Assembly: GCF_024398015.1 (NCBI RefSeq) | Contig: NZ_CP073747.1 | Span: 2,056,501 to 2,120,500, forward strand | Source: Kordiimonas sp. SCSIO 12610 | GTDB lineage: Bacteria > Pseudomonadota > Alphaproteobacteria > Sphingomonadales > Kordiimonadaceae | Direction of reading: 5' to 3' | Length of the DNA: 64,000 bases | Shown here: positions 19,161 to 30,875 of the stretch, one piece after another | Layout of the letters: every line of letters starts with the position of its first letter | Position numbering within the stretch: position 1 is the first letter of the stretch | Notes under the pieces: model-generated | Databases searched by the model: none | What the model saw: the letters and a program-made list of their open reading frames with translations, nothing else | Told to the model about the DNA's origin: nothing | Program-made: the position numbers and the translations under genes

Positions 19161-19238
19161 TGGGGCGAATGACCGGATTTGAACCGGCGACATCCAGAAT
19201 CACAATCTGGCGCTCTAACCAACTGAGCTACACCCGCC
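19161..19238 (-). tRNA. tRNA-His (GTG)
   Basis: The minus strand reads GGCGGGTGTAGCTCAGTTGG with anticodon GTG and the T-arm CCGGTTCAAATCCGG. The CCA is encoded. The G at 19238 opposite the discriminator C is the G-1 base typical of tRNA-His. Confidence 0.96.
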
Positions 19239-19460
19239 ATATGGATGAATTGGCGTTTATTTATTCCTAAGCCTCAGCTACGTCAAGCCCGAAGTTCATT
19301 GAATTGTTAAAATACTATCACCGTACCTTAATTGGCTCAAAAACTATAATTGACTATTTTTTATGCAACTGCTCACTTTTTAAACACAAACCTGATTACT
19401 CAATGCGCTAAAAACCACAAAAGTAAACAAAACCTCAATGGCACTCCTATGATTAAGAAA

Positions 19461-19477
19461 TGGCATAGCATGTGCTT
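19461..19477 (+). promoter_or_regulatory. Sigma-54-type promoter upstream of glnB
   Basis: TGGCATAGCATGTGCTT has the invariant GG and GC dinucleotides ten bases apart, as in the -24/-12 consensus TGGCAC-N5-TTGCW. It lies about 97 bases upstream of the glnB start. glnBA is a known NtrC/RpoN target in many proteobacteria. In the rest of the gap (19239-19573) I see no clear NtrC box. Confidence 0.6.
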
Positions 19478-19558
19478 ATATACCCCAAAACTTAGGCCGC
19501 TCACTATATTTAATGAGTGCTAGCGCTATAAAATAGCATAAATGCTTTTAAATATTAA

Positions 19559-19912
<354 letters not shown>

Positions 19913-19973
19913 TTTTACATAAGTATTTCAATCACATTGAATGTCCTAAATCTGACTAAACAGGAAGACTATC

Positions 19974-21398
19974 ATGTCAAAATATACCAACCTTTCTTCT
20001 GAAGAATTTCTCCAACTCATCAAAGATACAGATGCAGAATGGGTAGACCTTCGCTTCACAGACCCAAAGGGTAAATGGCAGCACCTAACTATGGCGGCCG
20101 ACGTGATTGACGAAGACATGCTTGAAGAAGGCTTTATGTTTGATGGGTCTTCAATCGCTGGCTGGAAGGCGATCAACGAATCTGACATGATTTTAATGCC
20201 AGATACAAACTCAGTAACGATTGATCCGTTTACTGCTGACGTAACACTCGTTATTTTCTGTGACATCTTGGAGCCTGCTACTGGCCAGCCATACGACCGT
20301 GACCCGCGCTCTACTGCTAAGAAAGCCGAAGAGTATCTTAAATTCTCTGGCGTTGGTGATACAGCATATTTCGGTCCAGAGCCTGAGTTTTTCGTGTTTG
20401 ATCATGTTCAGTTCAAATCAGATTATTCTGGTGCAATGTACAAAATTGATGATGTAGAAGGCCCGTACAATTCTGCCCGCGAATATGACGGCGCAAACTA
20501 CGCACACCGCCCACGTGTGAAAGGCGGATACTTCCCGGTTGCCCCAGTTGATAGCCTCGTTGACGTTCGCGGTGAGATGGTAAAAACCATGAAGGAAATG
20601 GGCCTCACGATGGATAAGCACCATCATGAGGTAGCAGCTTCTCAGCATGAACTGGGCATGGCTTTTTCCACACTAACAAGCACAGCAGACAACGTACAGA
20701 TTTATAAGTATGCCACCCATCAGGTAGCCCACACATACGGCAAAACTGCCACGTTCATGCCGAAACCTGTTGCTGAAGACAACGGCTCTGGCATGCACAC
20801 CCATATGTCAATCTGGAAAGAAGGCAATCCATTGTTTGCTGGCAATGGCTATGCTGATCTTTCAGAACAAGCACTTTATTACATTGGCGGCATTATCAAA
20901 CACGCGAAAGCAATCAATGCGTTCACAAACCCATCAACCAACAGCTACAAGCGTTTGGTACCGGGTTTTGAGGCCCCTGTTCTTCTAGCCTATTCAAGCC
21001 GCAACCGTTCTGCATCCTGCCGTATTCCTTATACTGCTAGTCCAAAAGCAAAGCGGGTTGAAATTCGTTTCCCTGATGCTACAGCAAACCCATACCTGGC
21101 CTTTGCCGCTATGCTAATGGCTGGTCTTGACGGCATCGAAAATCGCATTCACCCGGGTGACGCGATGGACAAAGACCTGTATGCGCTTCCACCAGAGGAA
21201 TTGAAAGACGTTCCAACGGTGGCAGGTTCACTCCGTGAAGCGCTTGAGGCTCTAGACGCTGACCGCGAGTTCCTCAAGAAAGGTGACGTATTCACAGATG
21301 ATCAGATTGATGCCTACCTAGACCTTAAGTGGGAAGACGTGCATCGCTTTGAAATGGCACCACACCCGATCGAATTTGACATGTATTACAGCGCTTAA
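19974..21398 (+). CDS. glnA: Glutamine synthetase, type I
   Basis: 474-residue dodecameric enzyme that makes glutamine from glutamate, ammonium and ATP. Motifs include DGSSIAGWK, the metal ligand region [35 protein letters not shown], the ATP-binding [17 protein letters not shown] and [10 protein letters not shown]. The adenylylation tyrosine is probably in [12 protein letters not shown]. The ribosome site AGGAAGA precedes the ATG. A terminator follows about 20 bases after the stop. Confidence 0.98.
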   Translation: MSKYTNLSSEEFLQLIKDTDAEWVDLRFTDPKGKWQHLTMAADVIDEDMLEEGFMFDGSSIAGWKAINESDMILMPDTNSVTIDPFTADVTLVIFCDILEPATGQPYDRDPRSTAKKAEEYLKFSGVGDTAYFGPEPEFFVFDHVQFKSDYSGAMYKIDDVEGPYNSAREYDGANYAHRPRVKGGYFPVAPVDSLVDVRGEMVKTMKEMGLTMDKHHHEVAASQHELGMAFSTLTSTADNVQIYKYATHQVAHTYGKTATFMPKPVAEDNGSGMHTHMSIWKEGNPLFAGNGYADLSEQALYYIGGIIKHAKAINAFTNPSTNSYKRLVPGFEAPVLLAYSSRNRSASCRIPYTASPKAKRVEIRFPDATANPYLAFAAMLMAGLDGIENRIHPGDAMDKDLYALPPEELKDVPTVAGSLREALEALDADREFLKKGDVFTDDQIDAYLDLKWEDVHRFEMAPHPIEFDMYYSA

Positions 21399-21418
21399 AG
21401 CTGATCGATACGAGAAAC

Positions 21419-21446
21419 AAAAGGCCTCTTTTTGGGGCCTTTTTTA
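21419..21446 (+). terminator. Terminator of glnA
   Basis: AAAAGGCCTC, loop TTTTT, GGGGCCTTTTTT on the plus strand; the stem includes G-U pairs and ends in a T run. Confidence 0.85.
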
Positions 21447-21564
21447 TATACCTTCACTTTTTTAGATATTTTCTGTAAAAGCCCCATTTGTTTACACTTT
21501 GAAAAGAACTCCGTTCTATTCTAGGCTAATCTAAAAAATAAATATAAAATATCAGGTACACCGG

Positions 21565-22140
21565 ATGCAAATCGATTACACAGCAGAACAAGCCGCTCTA
21601 CAGCCGAAGCTTGCAAGTGCGAACATAAATCCGACCAGCTTTCTAGCGACTGATTATCTCAATCATTTCAATGAAATTGTCATGCTGATGGAGATGGTCC
21701 CTGATATGCCTGATATCGCTGAAGAAACCTATGAATGGCAGCCCAAAAGTTATCAGCAGCATTTCGCGGATAGCGGCTTTACAGCAAAAGACTTGGCAAT
21801 CGAAGCTTTTGAAAAAGCCCCTGATCCAATTAAAACAAGATTTACCAAGGTCTGCTCTGATATTGATGAACTGGTTTTGAAAACCATCGAAGCGTTAAAG
21901 CTTGTCAATGCGCCAGAACGCGGTCTTTCGCCACAAGCCAGTGATTTTATCCGCAGCCGAATTGCAGAAATTCAGCACCTATTAATGCTTTTGAACCAAG
22001 TTATTCATGGCAAGCTTGAAGACGCCGTTGAAGACACCACCCCAACTTTCGAAGAAGCATCGATGGCGGCAATGATGGAAGAAAGCGGCGACGAAGAAGG
22101 CGCACAAAGCCAAGAAGACATTGATAAGCTTTTTGATTAA
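21565..22140 (+). CDS. Uncharacterised helical protein ending in a FliM-like peptide
   Basis: 191 residues, mostly helical, no family recognised. The middle (about residues 90-150) is a long helical pair (IKTRFTKVCSDIDELVLKTIEAL, then SDFIRSRIAEIQHLLMLLNQVIHGKLEDA). It is followed by an acidic linker and the C-terminal SQEDIDKLFD at residues 182-191. That ending resembles the N-terminal CheY-binding peptide of FliM (SQxEIDxLL). The layout, helical body plus a linker and a short terminal peptide, recalls CheZ, but the catalytic CheZ motif is not obvious. It is a single gene after glnA. Confidence 0.7.
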   Translation: MQIDYTAEQAALQPKLASANINPTSFLATDYLNHFNEIVMLMEMVPDMPDIAEETYEWQPKSYQQHFADSGFTAKDLAIEAFEKAPDPIKTRFTKVCSDIDELVLKTIEALKLVNAPERGLSPQASDFIRSRIAEIQHLLMLLNQVIHGKLEDAVEDTTPTFEEASMAAMMEESGDEEGAQSQEDIDKLFD

Positions 22141-22267
22141 AGATCACGCCAATTCACTAGTTCCTCTGTTTTACACTCTTGTTCATTTTAAATTGATTTA
22201 GCGCACATAGCATATGGCCTATAGTTTTGCGGTAAAGCACACCTATTGAACAGGACCGTTAAAAGTC

Positions 22268-22948
22268 ATGAGTATTACACCCTTCAGGTACACATTAGCC
22301 TTTTTCTTTATTTCAACTCTCAGCCAAAACATATTTGCCCAAAACGATACTCAGGTCTGGACCGCGGTTTTTTCCAACGGCTCTATTTCGAAAGATAGCA
22401 AAGCGCTGTTGTGGTTTGACGGACATGCTCGTTTTTCCGAAAATGCCAGCCGCCTCGGTGTATCAATTATCCGTCCTGGCGTTGGCTATAAGGTCAATGA
22501 CCGCATATCATTATGGGGTGGGTATGCCCGCGTTGTTAGCCGGGCTGACGGACGCGCAGACATCACTGAAAATCGCATTTGGCAACAAGCAACCTACACG
22601 CTTGCATCCGGAAACTGGGGCATACTCTCAGGCAGAACAAGGTTTGAACAGCGTTTCCTAAATACAGGAAGTGAAACCGGTCATCGTATCCGTCAATTCT
22701 TTCGTTGGAGAAAACCCCTTAATGACCGCTGGACTGCAACCGCCTGGAACGAGACATTTATCGCACTGAATGATACTGATTTTGGCACACGGTCCGGCTT
22801 TGATCAAAATCGACTGTTTCTGGGCATGCGTTGGAGAGCATTCGATAATGTTAGCCTGGAGGGCGGTTATTTGCTCAATAACATCAATGGTGCGTCAAAC
22901 GACCCTGCTAACAGCAATTTTTCTATAAGCCTGATCGCACCGTTGTAA
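22268..22948 (+). CDS. DUF2490-type exported beta-barrel-like protein
   Basis: 226 residues with a signal peptide (hydrophobic YTLAFFFISTLSQNIFA, likely cut near A24-Q25). The mature part has alternating polar and hydrophobic strands: LWFDGHARFSENASR, IIRPGVGYKVNDRISLWGGYARV, TRFEQRFLN, GHRIRQFFRWRKPLN, NRLFLGMRWRAFDNVSLEGGYLLN. This is the DUF2490 pattern, probably a small outer-membrane barrel. Its function is unknown. It stands alone. Confidence 0.8.
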   Translation: MSITPFRYTLAFFFISTLSQNIFAQNDTQVWTAVFSNGSISKDSKALLWFDGHARFSENASRLGVSIIRPGVGYKVNDRISLWGGYARVVSRADGRADITENRIWQQATYTLASGNWGILSGRTRFEQRFLNTGSETGHRIRQFFRWRKPLNDRWTATAWNETFIALNDTDFGTRSGFDQNRLFLGMRWRAFDNVSLEGGYLLNNINGASNDPANSNFSISLIAPL

Positions 22949-23008
22949 ATTTTTGCTCTTAGAGCCTCTTAACTATCAAATCATTGAAGCAACGAGGAAC
23001 AAAAAAGG

Positions 23009-23269
23009 TTAGACCATCCTGAATTCTTCACGGTCTTCGAGAATATTACTGGAAAGAACCTTAATCATATGAGGTTGGTCTTCACGTTTTAAACTAACGA
23101 GTGGAAAATTACTCGACTTCACATTGGTGACTTTGTCGACGATCCAAATTGGAATTTCACTCGTTGTTGGACGAAACCTGTCCCCTACGGATATCGACTT
23201 TGCATCATTAGTATGATTCGAAAAAAAATTGCTAACGTCTTTTAGTAACTTGTTATTTCTCGCTTGCAT
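23009..23269 (-). CDS. Small conserved-looking hypothetical protein
   Basis: 86 residues, family not recognised. A Lys-rich, helical N-terminus leads to a beta-rich part: SVGDRFRPTTSEIPIWIVDKV, SNFPLVSLKREDQPHMIKVLS and the closing ILEDREEFRMV. I see no signal peptide or catalytic motif. A CtrA-type box lies 44-58 bases upstream of its start, in the gap shared with parE, which suggests cell-cycle control. It could be a small regulator. Confidence 0.6.
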   Translation of the reverse strand: MQARNNKLLKDVSNFFSNHTNDAKSISVGDRFRPTTSEIPIWIVDKVTNVKSSNFPLVSLKREDQPHMIKVLSSNILEDREEFRMV

Positions 23270-23312
23270 GATGTTTGCCCCTTCATGAGCATAATATTAG
23301 GCCAAAATTTTG

Positions 23313-23327
23313 TTAAATTTTTCTTAA
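23313..23327. promoter_or_regulatory. CtrA-type box (TTAA-N7-TTAA) between the small gene and parE
   Basis: TTAAATTTTTCTTAACC matches the alphaproteobacterial CtrA consensus TTAA-N7-TTAAC exactly. It lies 44 bases upstream of the minus-strand gene at 23009-23269 and about 150 bases before parE. The surrounding DNA is AT-rich, so chance is possible. Confidence 0.5.
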
Positions 23328-23474
23328 CCCGTATTGGTTTCACTCATACCACCGAACAAAAGCAATACTATATATTGATATAAATTGCAATATTGCAACC
23401 ACATATAGACTTACTTGACGCTACCTGCTTCCTATACTAACCAAGTATAAATTATGATTTTTCAAGGGTATTAG

Positions 23475-25451
<1,977 letters not shown>

Positions 25452-25627
25452 ATTTATGGGTAAACATATGGGGCCCATAGCAAACAAAATCGTCGATTGT
25501 GCCATTCAAGCCGCAATCGACGGCAAAATCAGTATTTAAGCCTATATTTCCTGATATCCCCGATTGACTTTACGCGTATTAAACCTATGCTGCGCGCAAA
25601 TTAATAGAAAAGAATGGCAGGAAACCT

Positions 25628-26863
25628 ATGGGATTTGATATCCTCGGACTTGGTGAAAAAACATTATCAGCTGTGGCTGATGCCGGATATACGGAACCAA
25701 CACCTATTCAGGCGCAAGCAATCCCTCAGGTTTTAATGGGCCGCGATATTCTAGGTATCGCACAAACAGGAACAGGTAAAACTGCGTCTTTCACCCTTCC
25801 TATGATTGATATTCTTGCTGAAGGCAGAGCACGTGCGCGCATGCCTCGTTCTTTGATCCTTGAGCCCACTCGAGAACTTGCTGTTCAGGTCGCAGAGAAT
25901 TTCGAAAAGTACGGCAAAAACCATAAGCTTTCTATGGCGCTATTAATTGGCGGCGTGAACTTTGCGGATCAGGAAAAGGCACTTGATCGCGGCGTCGATG
26001 TACTAATCGCGACACCTGGCCGCCTGTTGGACCATTTCGAACGCGGCAAACTATTATTAACTGGTATTGATATTCTGGTGGTTGATGAAGCAGACCGTAT
26101 GCTTGACATGGGCTTCATCCCGGACGTTGAGAAGATTTGCGAAAAAATATCAAAACAGCATCAAACACTTTTCTTCTCGGCGACAATGCCGCCACCAATT
26201 CAGCGCCTTACAGATCAGTTTCTTGATGACCCAAGAAAAATTGAGGTCGCGCGTGCGTCAACAACCGCGAAGACAATCAAGCAATCACTTGTGACGGTTG
26301 GACCGCGTGAAAAACGCAAAGCGCTCAGAAAATTGATCAAAGAAGAAGACGTTAAAAACGGCATTATCTTCTGCAACAGAAAACGCGATGTAAAGGAAGT
26401 CTATGCTTCCCTTGCCCGTCACGGATTTAGTGTTGGGCAGCTGCACGGTGACATGGAACAACGCGAACGCTTGGCCGTTTTATCGGATTTCAAGGAAAAT
26501 GCTATCCAGTTACTCGTAGCCTCTGATGTTGCAGCACGCGGGCTTGATGTGCCTGATGTAAGTCATGTCTTCAACTTTGACGTACCCAGCCACGCCGAAG
26601 ATTATGTTCACCGCATTGGCAGAACAGGCCGCGCTGGCCGCGAAGGAACAGCATTCACTATCGCCACCAAATCACGCGACGACAATAAATATGTTGAAGC
26701 GATTGAGAAAATGGCCGACGAAAAGTTACCGCGTGTAACGCTTGATCTTACGCCGCCAAAACCGAAACTGGCTGCTGATGATCTGCCGATGAAGCCTTTT
26801 GTAGGAATGGGGCCATGTATGCCTGCTTTCCTCACAAAACCAGTATTGAACAAAAGCAAATAA
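25628..26863 (+). CDS. DEAD-box RNA helicase (RhlE-like)
   Basis: 411 residues. The two RecA-like domains are complete: the Q motif TEPTPIQAQAIP, Walker A AQTGTGKTASF, LEPTRELAVQ, the DEAD box VVDEADRMLDMGFIPD, SAT in FFSATMPPP, and the second domain with VASDVAARGLDVPDVSHV and HRIGRTGRAGREG. The C-terminal tail is short (about 50 residues) and lacks the basic repeats of larger RhlE or DeaD proteins. A role in RNA unwinding or ribosome assembly is inferred. Confidence 0.93.
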   Translation: MGFDILGLGEKTLSAVADAGYTEPTPIQAQAIPQVLMGRDILGIAQTGTGKTASFTLPMIDILAEGRARARMPRSLILEPTRELAVQVAENFEKYGKNHKLSMALLIGGVNFADQEKALDRGVDVLIATPGRLLDHFERGKLLLTGIDILVVDEADRMLDMGFIPDVEKICEKISKQHQTLFFSATMPPPIQRLTDQFLDDPRKIEVARASTTAKTIKQSLVTVGPREKRKALRKLIKEEDVKNGIIFCNRKRDVKEVYASLARHGFSVGQLHGDMEQRERLAVLSDFKENAIQLLVASDVAARGLDVPDVSHVFNFDVPSHAEDYVHRIGRTGRAGREGTAFTIATKSRDDNKYVEAIEKMADEKLPRVTLDLTPPKPKLAADDLPMKPFVGMGPCMPAFLTKPVLNKSK

Positions 26864-26981
26864 CATAAGCTTATCAATATCAAAGCTTCGCTGATTTCTT
26901 GACAGAATACTATTCTCTCAGTCTAATGATCGTATTAATCAATTTCATTATTTATGAAGATACGTCATTTGGGAGCTTTTT

Positions 26982-27767
26982 ATGTCAGACTATGAAACTA
27001 TTTGTCTTGAACTCGATCAAAATCTGGCAGTTCTAACCCTCAATCGCCCCCAAGCCTTAAACGCCCTGAGTAATAAGATGAAGGAAGAAATCCTTCAGGT
27101 CATACGTCATATTAGCAACCCGAAATCAGGGATCCGTGCCCTAATGATTACCGGCGAAGGAAAAGGGTTCTGTTCTGGCGCGGATTTGGGCGAAGACAAA
27201 GATACTTCATGGGATGCAGGCGCAAACCTGATCGACACATATCATCCACTAATGCTGGAACTCATGAGTTTGCAAATCCCCGTAATCAGCGCCGTAAACG
27301 GCGTCGCCGCTGGTGCAGGCATGAGCCTTGCCATCTCTGCTGACATAGTTGTTGCAGCGAAATCCGCTTATTTCCTTCAGGCCTTTGTCAATATTGGCCT
27401 ATGCCCTGACGCAGGCAGCACGTATTTGCTACCTCGATTAATTGGTGAAGCCCGGGCAAAGGCAATCATGATGCTAGGCGAGAAGGTTCCTGCCGAGAAA
27501 GCCAAAGACTGGGGCATGATCTATGAGGTATTTGAAGATGAAGACCTTATACCCACAGCTCGCAATATGGCCATGAAAATTGCCAACGGCCCCAGCCTCG
27601 CCTACGCCGGCATTAAAAAACTAACGGCTGTTAGCTCCCGAAATGGATACTCGGATCAGCTACAGGCCGAAGCGCTAGTGCAAAGAATGGCAAGTCAATC
27701 AGGGGACGCACGCGAAGGTATCAGCGCATTTCTCGAAAAACGTAAAGCCCTGTTCAAAGGTTGTTGA
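26982..27767 (+). CDS. Enoyl-CoA hydratase/isomerase family protein
   Basis: 261-residue crotonase-fold enzyme. Visible are the N-terminal LTLNRPQALNALS, the oxyanion-hole segments GFCSGADLGE and NGVAAGAGMSLAISADIV, and NIGLCPDAGSTYLLPRLIG. The position of the Asp in that last motif and the overall pattern resemble PaaG-like isomerase/hydratases rather than the classical double-Glu hydratases. The substrate is unknown. It has a GGGAG ribosome site. The next genes are unrelated in function (mlaE, mlaF). Confidence 0.88.
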   Translation: MSDYETICLELDQNLAVLTLNRPQALNALSNKMKEEILQVIRHISNPKSGIRALMITGEGKGFCSGADLGEDKDTSWDAGANLIDTYHPLMLELMSLQIPVISAVNGVAAGAGMSLAISADIVVAAKSAYFLQAFVNIGLCPDAGSTYLLPRLIGEARAKAIMMLGEKVPAEKAKDWGMIYEVFEDEDLIPTARNMAMKIANGPSLAYAGIKKLTAVSSRNGYSDQLQAEALVQRMASQSGDAREGISAFLEKRKALFKGC

Positions 27768-27852
27768 TATCGCCTTTATTTTTCCATGGTTTAAGGCTAT
27801 CTAGGTCATGTGTTTTCGATATTTGTATCATATCAATCGATAGGGTTTCACC

Positions 27853-28635
27853 TTGCCTAATCCGTTAGCCATTATTGGTCGCATTTTTTTGTCAGCGCTT
27901 GCTGAAGTTGGTCGCATCGCAACCTTCACAGGTCAAAGCCTGATGAGCATTATCACGCCACCAATTTACTGGCGGTCTATACTCAGTCAAATGTGGCTTA
28001 TTGGTTATAATAGCCTTCCGGTAGTTGGTTTAACTGCATTATTCACTGGTGCTGCCCTCGCACAGCAAATATTTGTTGGCGGTAGTCGTTTTAACGCGGA
28101 AAGTGTGGTGCCCGGAGTTGTTGTAATCGCAATTGTACGCGAGCTTGGGCCCGTACTCGGTGGATTAATGGTGGCGGGCCGCGTTTCGAGCGCCATGGCG
28201 GCAGAATTAGGGACAATGCGCGTTACCGAACAGATTGATGCCCTCGTTACCTTATCAACCGATCCTTTTAAATATTTGATTGCACCGCGTCTTTTAGCAG
28301 CAACAATCACGCTTCCGGTCCTTGTGCTCGTGGCAAATATAATTGGCGTTCTTGGTGGGTACATAATTGGAACCGGCAGACTTGGCCTGAACGCGTCAAC
28401 ATACCTACAGGTTACATCAGACTTTCTAGAGCAAAGTGACGTAATTTCATCCATGGTCAAAGCGGGCGTATTTGGTTTCATCATTGCCCTTATGGGTAGT
28501 TACCATGGATATAATAGCCGCGGCGGCGCCCAAGGTGTGGGTAAAGCAACAACAAACGCCGTTGTATCGGCATTCATAACCATCCTGCTTGCAAACCTTA
28601 TTATTACCGTCATCGTCTTCGGGGGGGCATCATAA
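27853..28635 (+). CDS. mlaE: MlaE-type ABC transporter permease
   Basis: 260-residue inner-membrane permease of an Mla-like lipid transporter that moves phospholipids between inner and outer membrane. The start is TTG at 27853, with AGGGTTTCACC before it. It has about five hydrophobic helices and the family motif VVPGVVVIAIVRELGPVLGGLMVAGRVSSAMAAELGTMRVTEQIDAL (ends: RELGPV and EQIDAL). Its stop overlaps the mlaF start (TAATG). No mlaD gene follows here, so the substrate-binding partner must lie elsewhere. Confidence 0.9.
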   Translation: MPNPLAIIGRIFLSALAEVGRIATFTGQSLMSIITPPIYWRSILSQMWLIGYNSLPVVGLTALFTGAALAQQIFVGGSRFNAESVVPGVVVIAIVRELGPVLGGLMVAGRVSSAMAAELGTMRVTEQIDALVTLSTDPFKYLIAPRLLAATITLPVLVLVANIIGVLGGYIIGTGRLGLNASTYLQVTSDFLEQSDVISSMVKAGVFGFIIALMGSYHGYNSRGGAQGVGKATTNAVVSAFITILLANLIITVIVFGGAS

Positions 28636-29414
28636 TGAACCAACAAGACAAAATGATTGAACTTCGGGATGTTCATAAAAAATTTGGGGCGAAAAAAGTC
28701 CTGGACGGTGTTAATTTATCGGTCAATCGCGGAAAATCACTGGTTATTATTGGCGGCTCCGGTTCTGGTAAATCAGTGACACTGAAATGCGTGCTAGGAT
28801 TATTGCAACCTGACACAGGTTCGATCCAAGTCGATGGCCGCGAAACAACAACAATGAGCAACCGCGAGCGCAAGAAAATTCTTGCAAGCTTCGGCATGCT
28901 ATTTCAGGGGGCAGCGCTGTTTGACAGCCTTCTGGTCTGGGAAAATGTCGCTTTCGGTCTTATTCAGGGCAAGGGCCTCAATAAAAAGGATGCCAAAGAA
29001 ATCGCCATTGAAAAGCTGCGCCGCGTTGGATTAACCCCAGACGTTGGCGACTTATCCCCCGCGGAATTATCAGGCGGCATGCAAAAACGTGTAGGCCTTG
29101 CCCGTGCAATTGCCGCAGAGCCTGAAATTATTTTCTTTGATGAACCAACAACAGGTCTTGACCCAATTATGGCCGATGTCATTAATGATCTGATTGTTGA
29201 ATGTGTGCAGGACCTTGGTGCGACAACCATGACAATCACCCACGATATGGCGAGTGCACGCAAAATTGCGGACGATATCGCAATGCTGTATCAGGGTAAA
29301 ATTATCTGGCATGGCCCGAAAAAAGATATAGATCATTCCGGAAATGAATATGTTGACCAGTTCATCCATGGAAGTGCTCAAGGCCCAATTAAAATGGATC
29401 TGTTCAGGGCATAG
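28635..29414 (+). CDS. mlaF: MlaF-type ABC transporter ATP-binding protein
   Basis: 259-residue ATPase that powers the MlaE permease. Motifs are the Walker A IIGGSGSGKSVTLK, Q-loop GMLFQGAALFDSLLVWENV, the ABC signature LSGGMQKRVGLARAIA and Walker B IIFFDEPTTGLDPI. The start overlaps the end of mlaE, so the two are coupled. Confidence 0.94.
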   Translation: MNQQDKMIELRDVHKKFGAKKVLDGVNLSVNRGKSLVIIGGSGSGKSVTLKCVLGLLQPDTGSIQVDGRETTTMSNRERKKILASFGMLFQGAALFDSLLVWENVAFGLIQGKGLNKKDAKEIAIEKLRRVGLTPDVGDLSPAELSGGMQKRVGLARAIAAEPEIIFFDEPTTGLDPIMADVINDLIVECVQDLGATTMTITHDMASARKIADDIAMLYQGKIIWHGPKKDIDHSGNEYVDQFIHGSAQGPIKMDLFRA

Positions 29415-29451
29415 CAACTGAATCTCGTCTCTAACCGTTTGAGGTGACCAA

Positions 29452-30822
29452 GTGGCAAAACAAACTAAAAGTTTTGTATGCAGTAACTGTGGCAGCGTTT
29501 ACTCCAAATGGCAGGGTAAATGCGATGATTGCGGCGAATGGAACACCCTAGAAGAAGAACAGGCGAGCGTTTCCGGTTCACCAAAAGGGCTAAGCAAGAA
29601 AAAAGGCAGAACAGTTGATCTGGTTTCGCTGGACACACCACCAGTTGAGGCACCCAGAATTTTAACTGGCGTTGGCGAGTTTGACCGCGCACTCGGCGGG
29701 GGCTTGGTACCCGGCAGTGCAATTTTAATCGGCGGTGACCCGGGCATCGGAAAATCCACAATCCTTTTGCAGGCGCTTGGCAAACTCGCGCAAAAAGGCG
29801 AAGATTGCATATATTTTTCCGGCGAGGAAGCAACCGCACAGGTGCAAATGCGGGCCAAACGGCTTGGCCTAACAGGTGCCCCCTTACGCCTAGGGTGCGA
29901 AACCAGCCTGCGTGACATCCTAACGACGCTTGATAGCGGCAAACCGCCAAAGGTTGTTGTTATCGATTCGATCCAAACGCTGTTTGCCGATCATGTCGAT
30001 TCTGCCCCCGGCACAGTGACACAAGTACGTGTGTGCGCCCACGAGCTTATCAGTTACGCGAAACGCAAGGGCACTGTGATGCTAATCGTTGGCCACGTTA
30101 CCAAGGACGGTCAAATTGCAGGCCCCCGCGTTCTGGAACATATGGTTGATACGGTATTGTATTTCGAGGGTGATCGCGGTCACCAATTTAGAATTTTGCG
30201 TGCTGTAAAAAATCGTTTTGGCGGTACTGACGAAATCGGTGTCTTTGAAATGACAGGCGGTGGATTATCCGAAGTTACCAACCCTTCAGAACTATTCCTG
30301 TCTGATCATAACTCGCAAGAACCCGGCTCGGCTGTTTTCGCGGGGTTAGAGGGCTCCCGCCCTGTTCTCGTGGAAATACAGGCACTGGTCGCGCGAACGT
30401 CTGCCGCCAATCCACGCCGTGCAGTTGTTGGGTGGGATTCTGGCCGTCTTGCGATGGTACTCGCGGTTCTTGACGCGCGTGCAGGGCTTGGCCTTGCAGG
30501 CTGCGATGTTTATCTGAATGTTGCAGGCGGCCTTAAAATCAGTGAGCCTGCGGCTGATATGGCGGTTGCGGCTGCCCTCGTCTCTAGCCTTGCACAAGTT
30601 TCCATGCCCGAGGAGACCGTCATTTTCGGTGAAATCAGCCTTTCAGGTGATACCCGCGGCGCAGCACAAAGCGAAGCACGCCTTAAAGAAGCCTCAAAAC
30701 TCGGGTTTGCTAAGGCCATTGTCCCCAAGGGCAAAAAAAGCATCACAAGCGATATCAAACAGGAACATATTGCCAAAGTAAGCGATTTAGTTGCCATATT
30801 TATCCCTGATCAGTTAGATTAG
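29452..30822 (+). CDS. radA: DNA repair protein RadA
   Basis: 456-residue RecA-related ATPase with Lon-like C-terminus that helps branch migration during recombination repair. The N-terminal zinc finger is complete (FVCSNCGSVYSKWQGKCDDCGEWN, C-x2-C and C-x2-C; given in parts). Walker A is GGDPGIGKST, and the RadA-specific KNRFG motif is present (AVKNRFGGTDEIG). The start is GTG, with GAGGTGA upstream. It is followed by cvpA and purF in the conserved alphaproteobacterial order. Confidence 0.96.
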   Translation: MAKQTKSFVCSNCGSVYSKWQGKCDDCGEWNTLEEEQASVSGSPKGLSKKKGRTVDLVSLDTPPVEAPRILTGVGEFDRALGGGLVPGSAILIGGDPGIGKSTILLQALGKLAQKGEDCIYFSGEEATAQVQMRAKRLGLTGAPLRLGCETSLRDILTTLDSGKPPKVVVIDSIQTLFADHVDSAPGTVTQVRVCAHELISYAKRKGTVMLIVGHVTKDGQIAGPRVLEHMVDTVLYFEGDRGHQFRILRAVKNRFGGTDEIGVFEMTGGGLSEVTNPSELFLSDHNSQEPGSAVFAGLEGSRPVLVEIQALVARTSAANPRRAVVGWDSGRLAMVLAVLDARAGLGLAGCDVYLNVAGGLKISEPAADMAVAAALVSSLAQVSMPEETVIFGEISLSGDTRGAAQSEARLKEASKLGFAKAIVPKGKKSITSDIKQEHIAKVSDLVAIFIPDQLD

Positions 30823-30875
30823 AGAAGATCAGGAAGAAAAGCACTGATTGATGCCTTTATTTGAGGAAAGACTTA

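Noticed and set aside
29465-29950. Long minus-strand frames inside radA and other strong genes
   Set aside because: The frame lies fully opposite a clear gene with complete motifs; long antisense frames are common at this codon bias.
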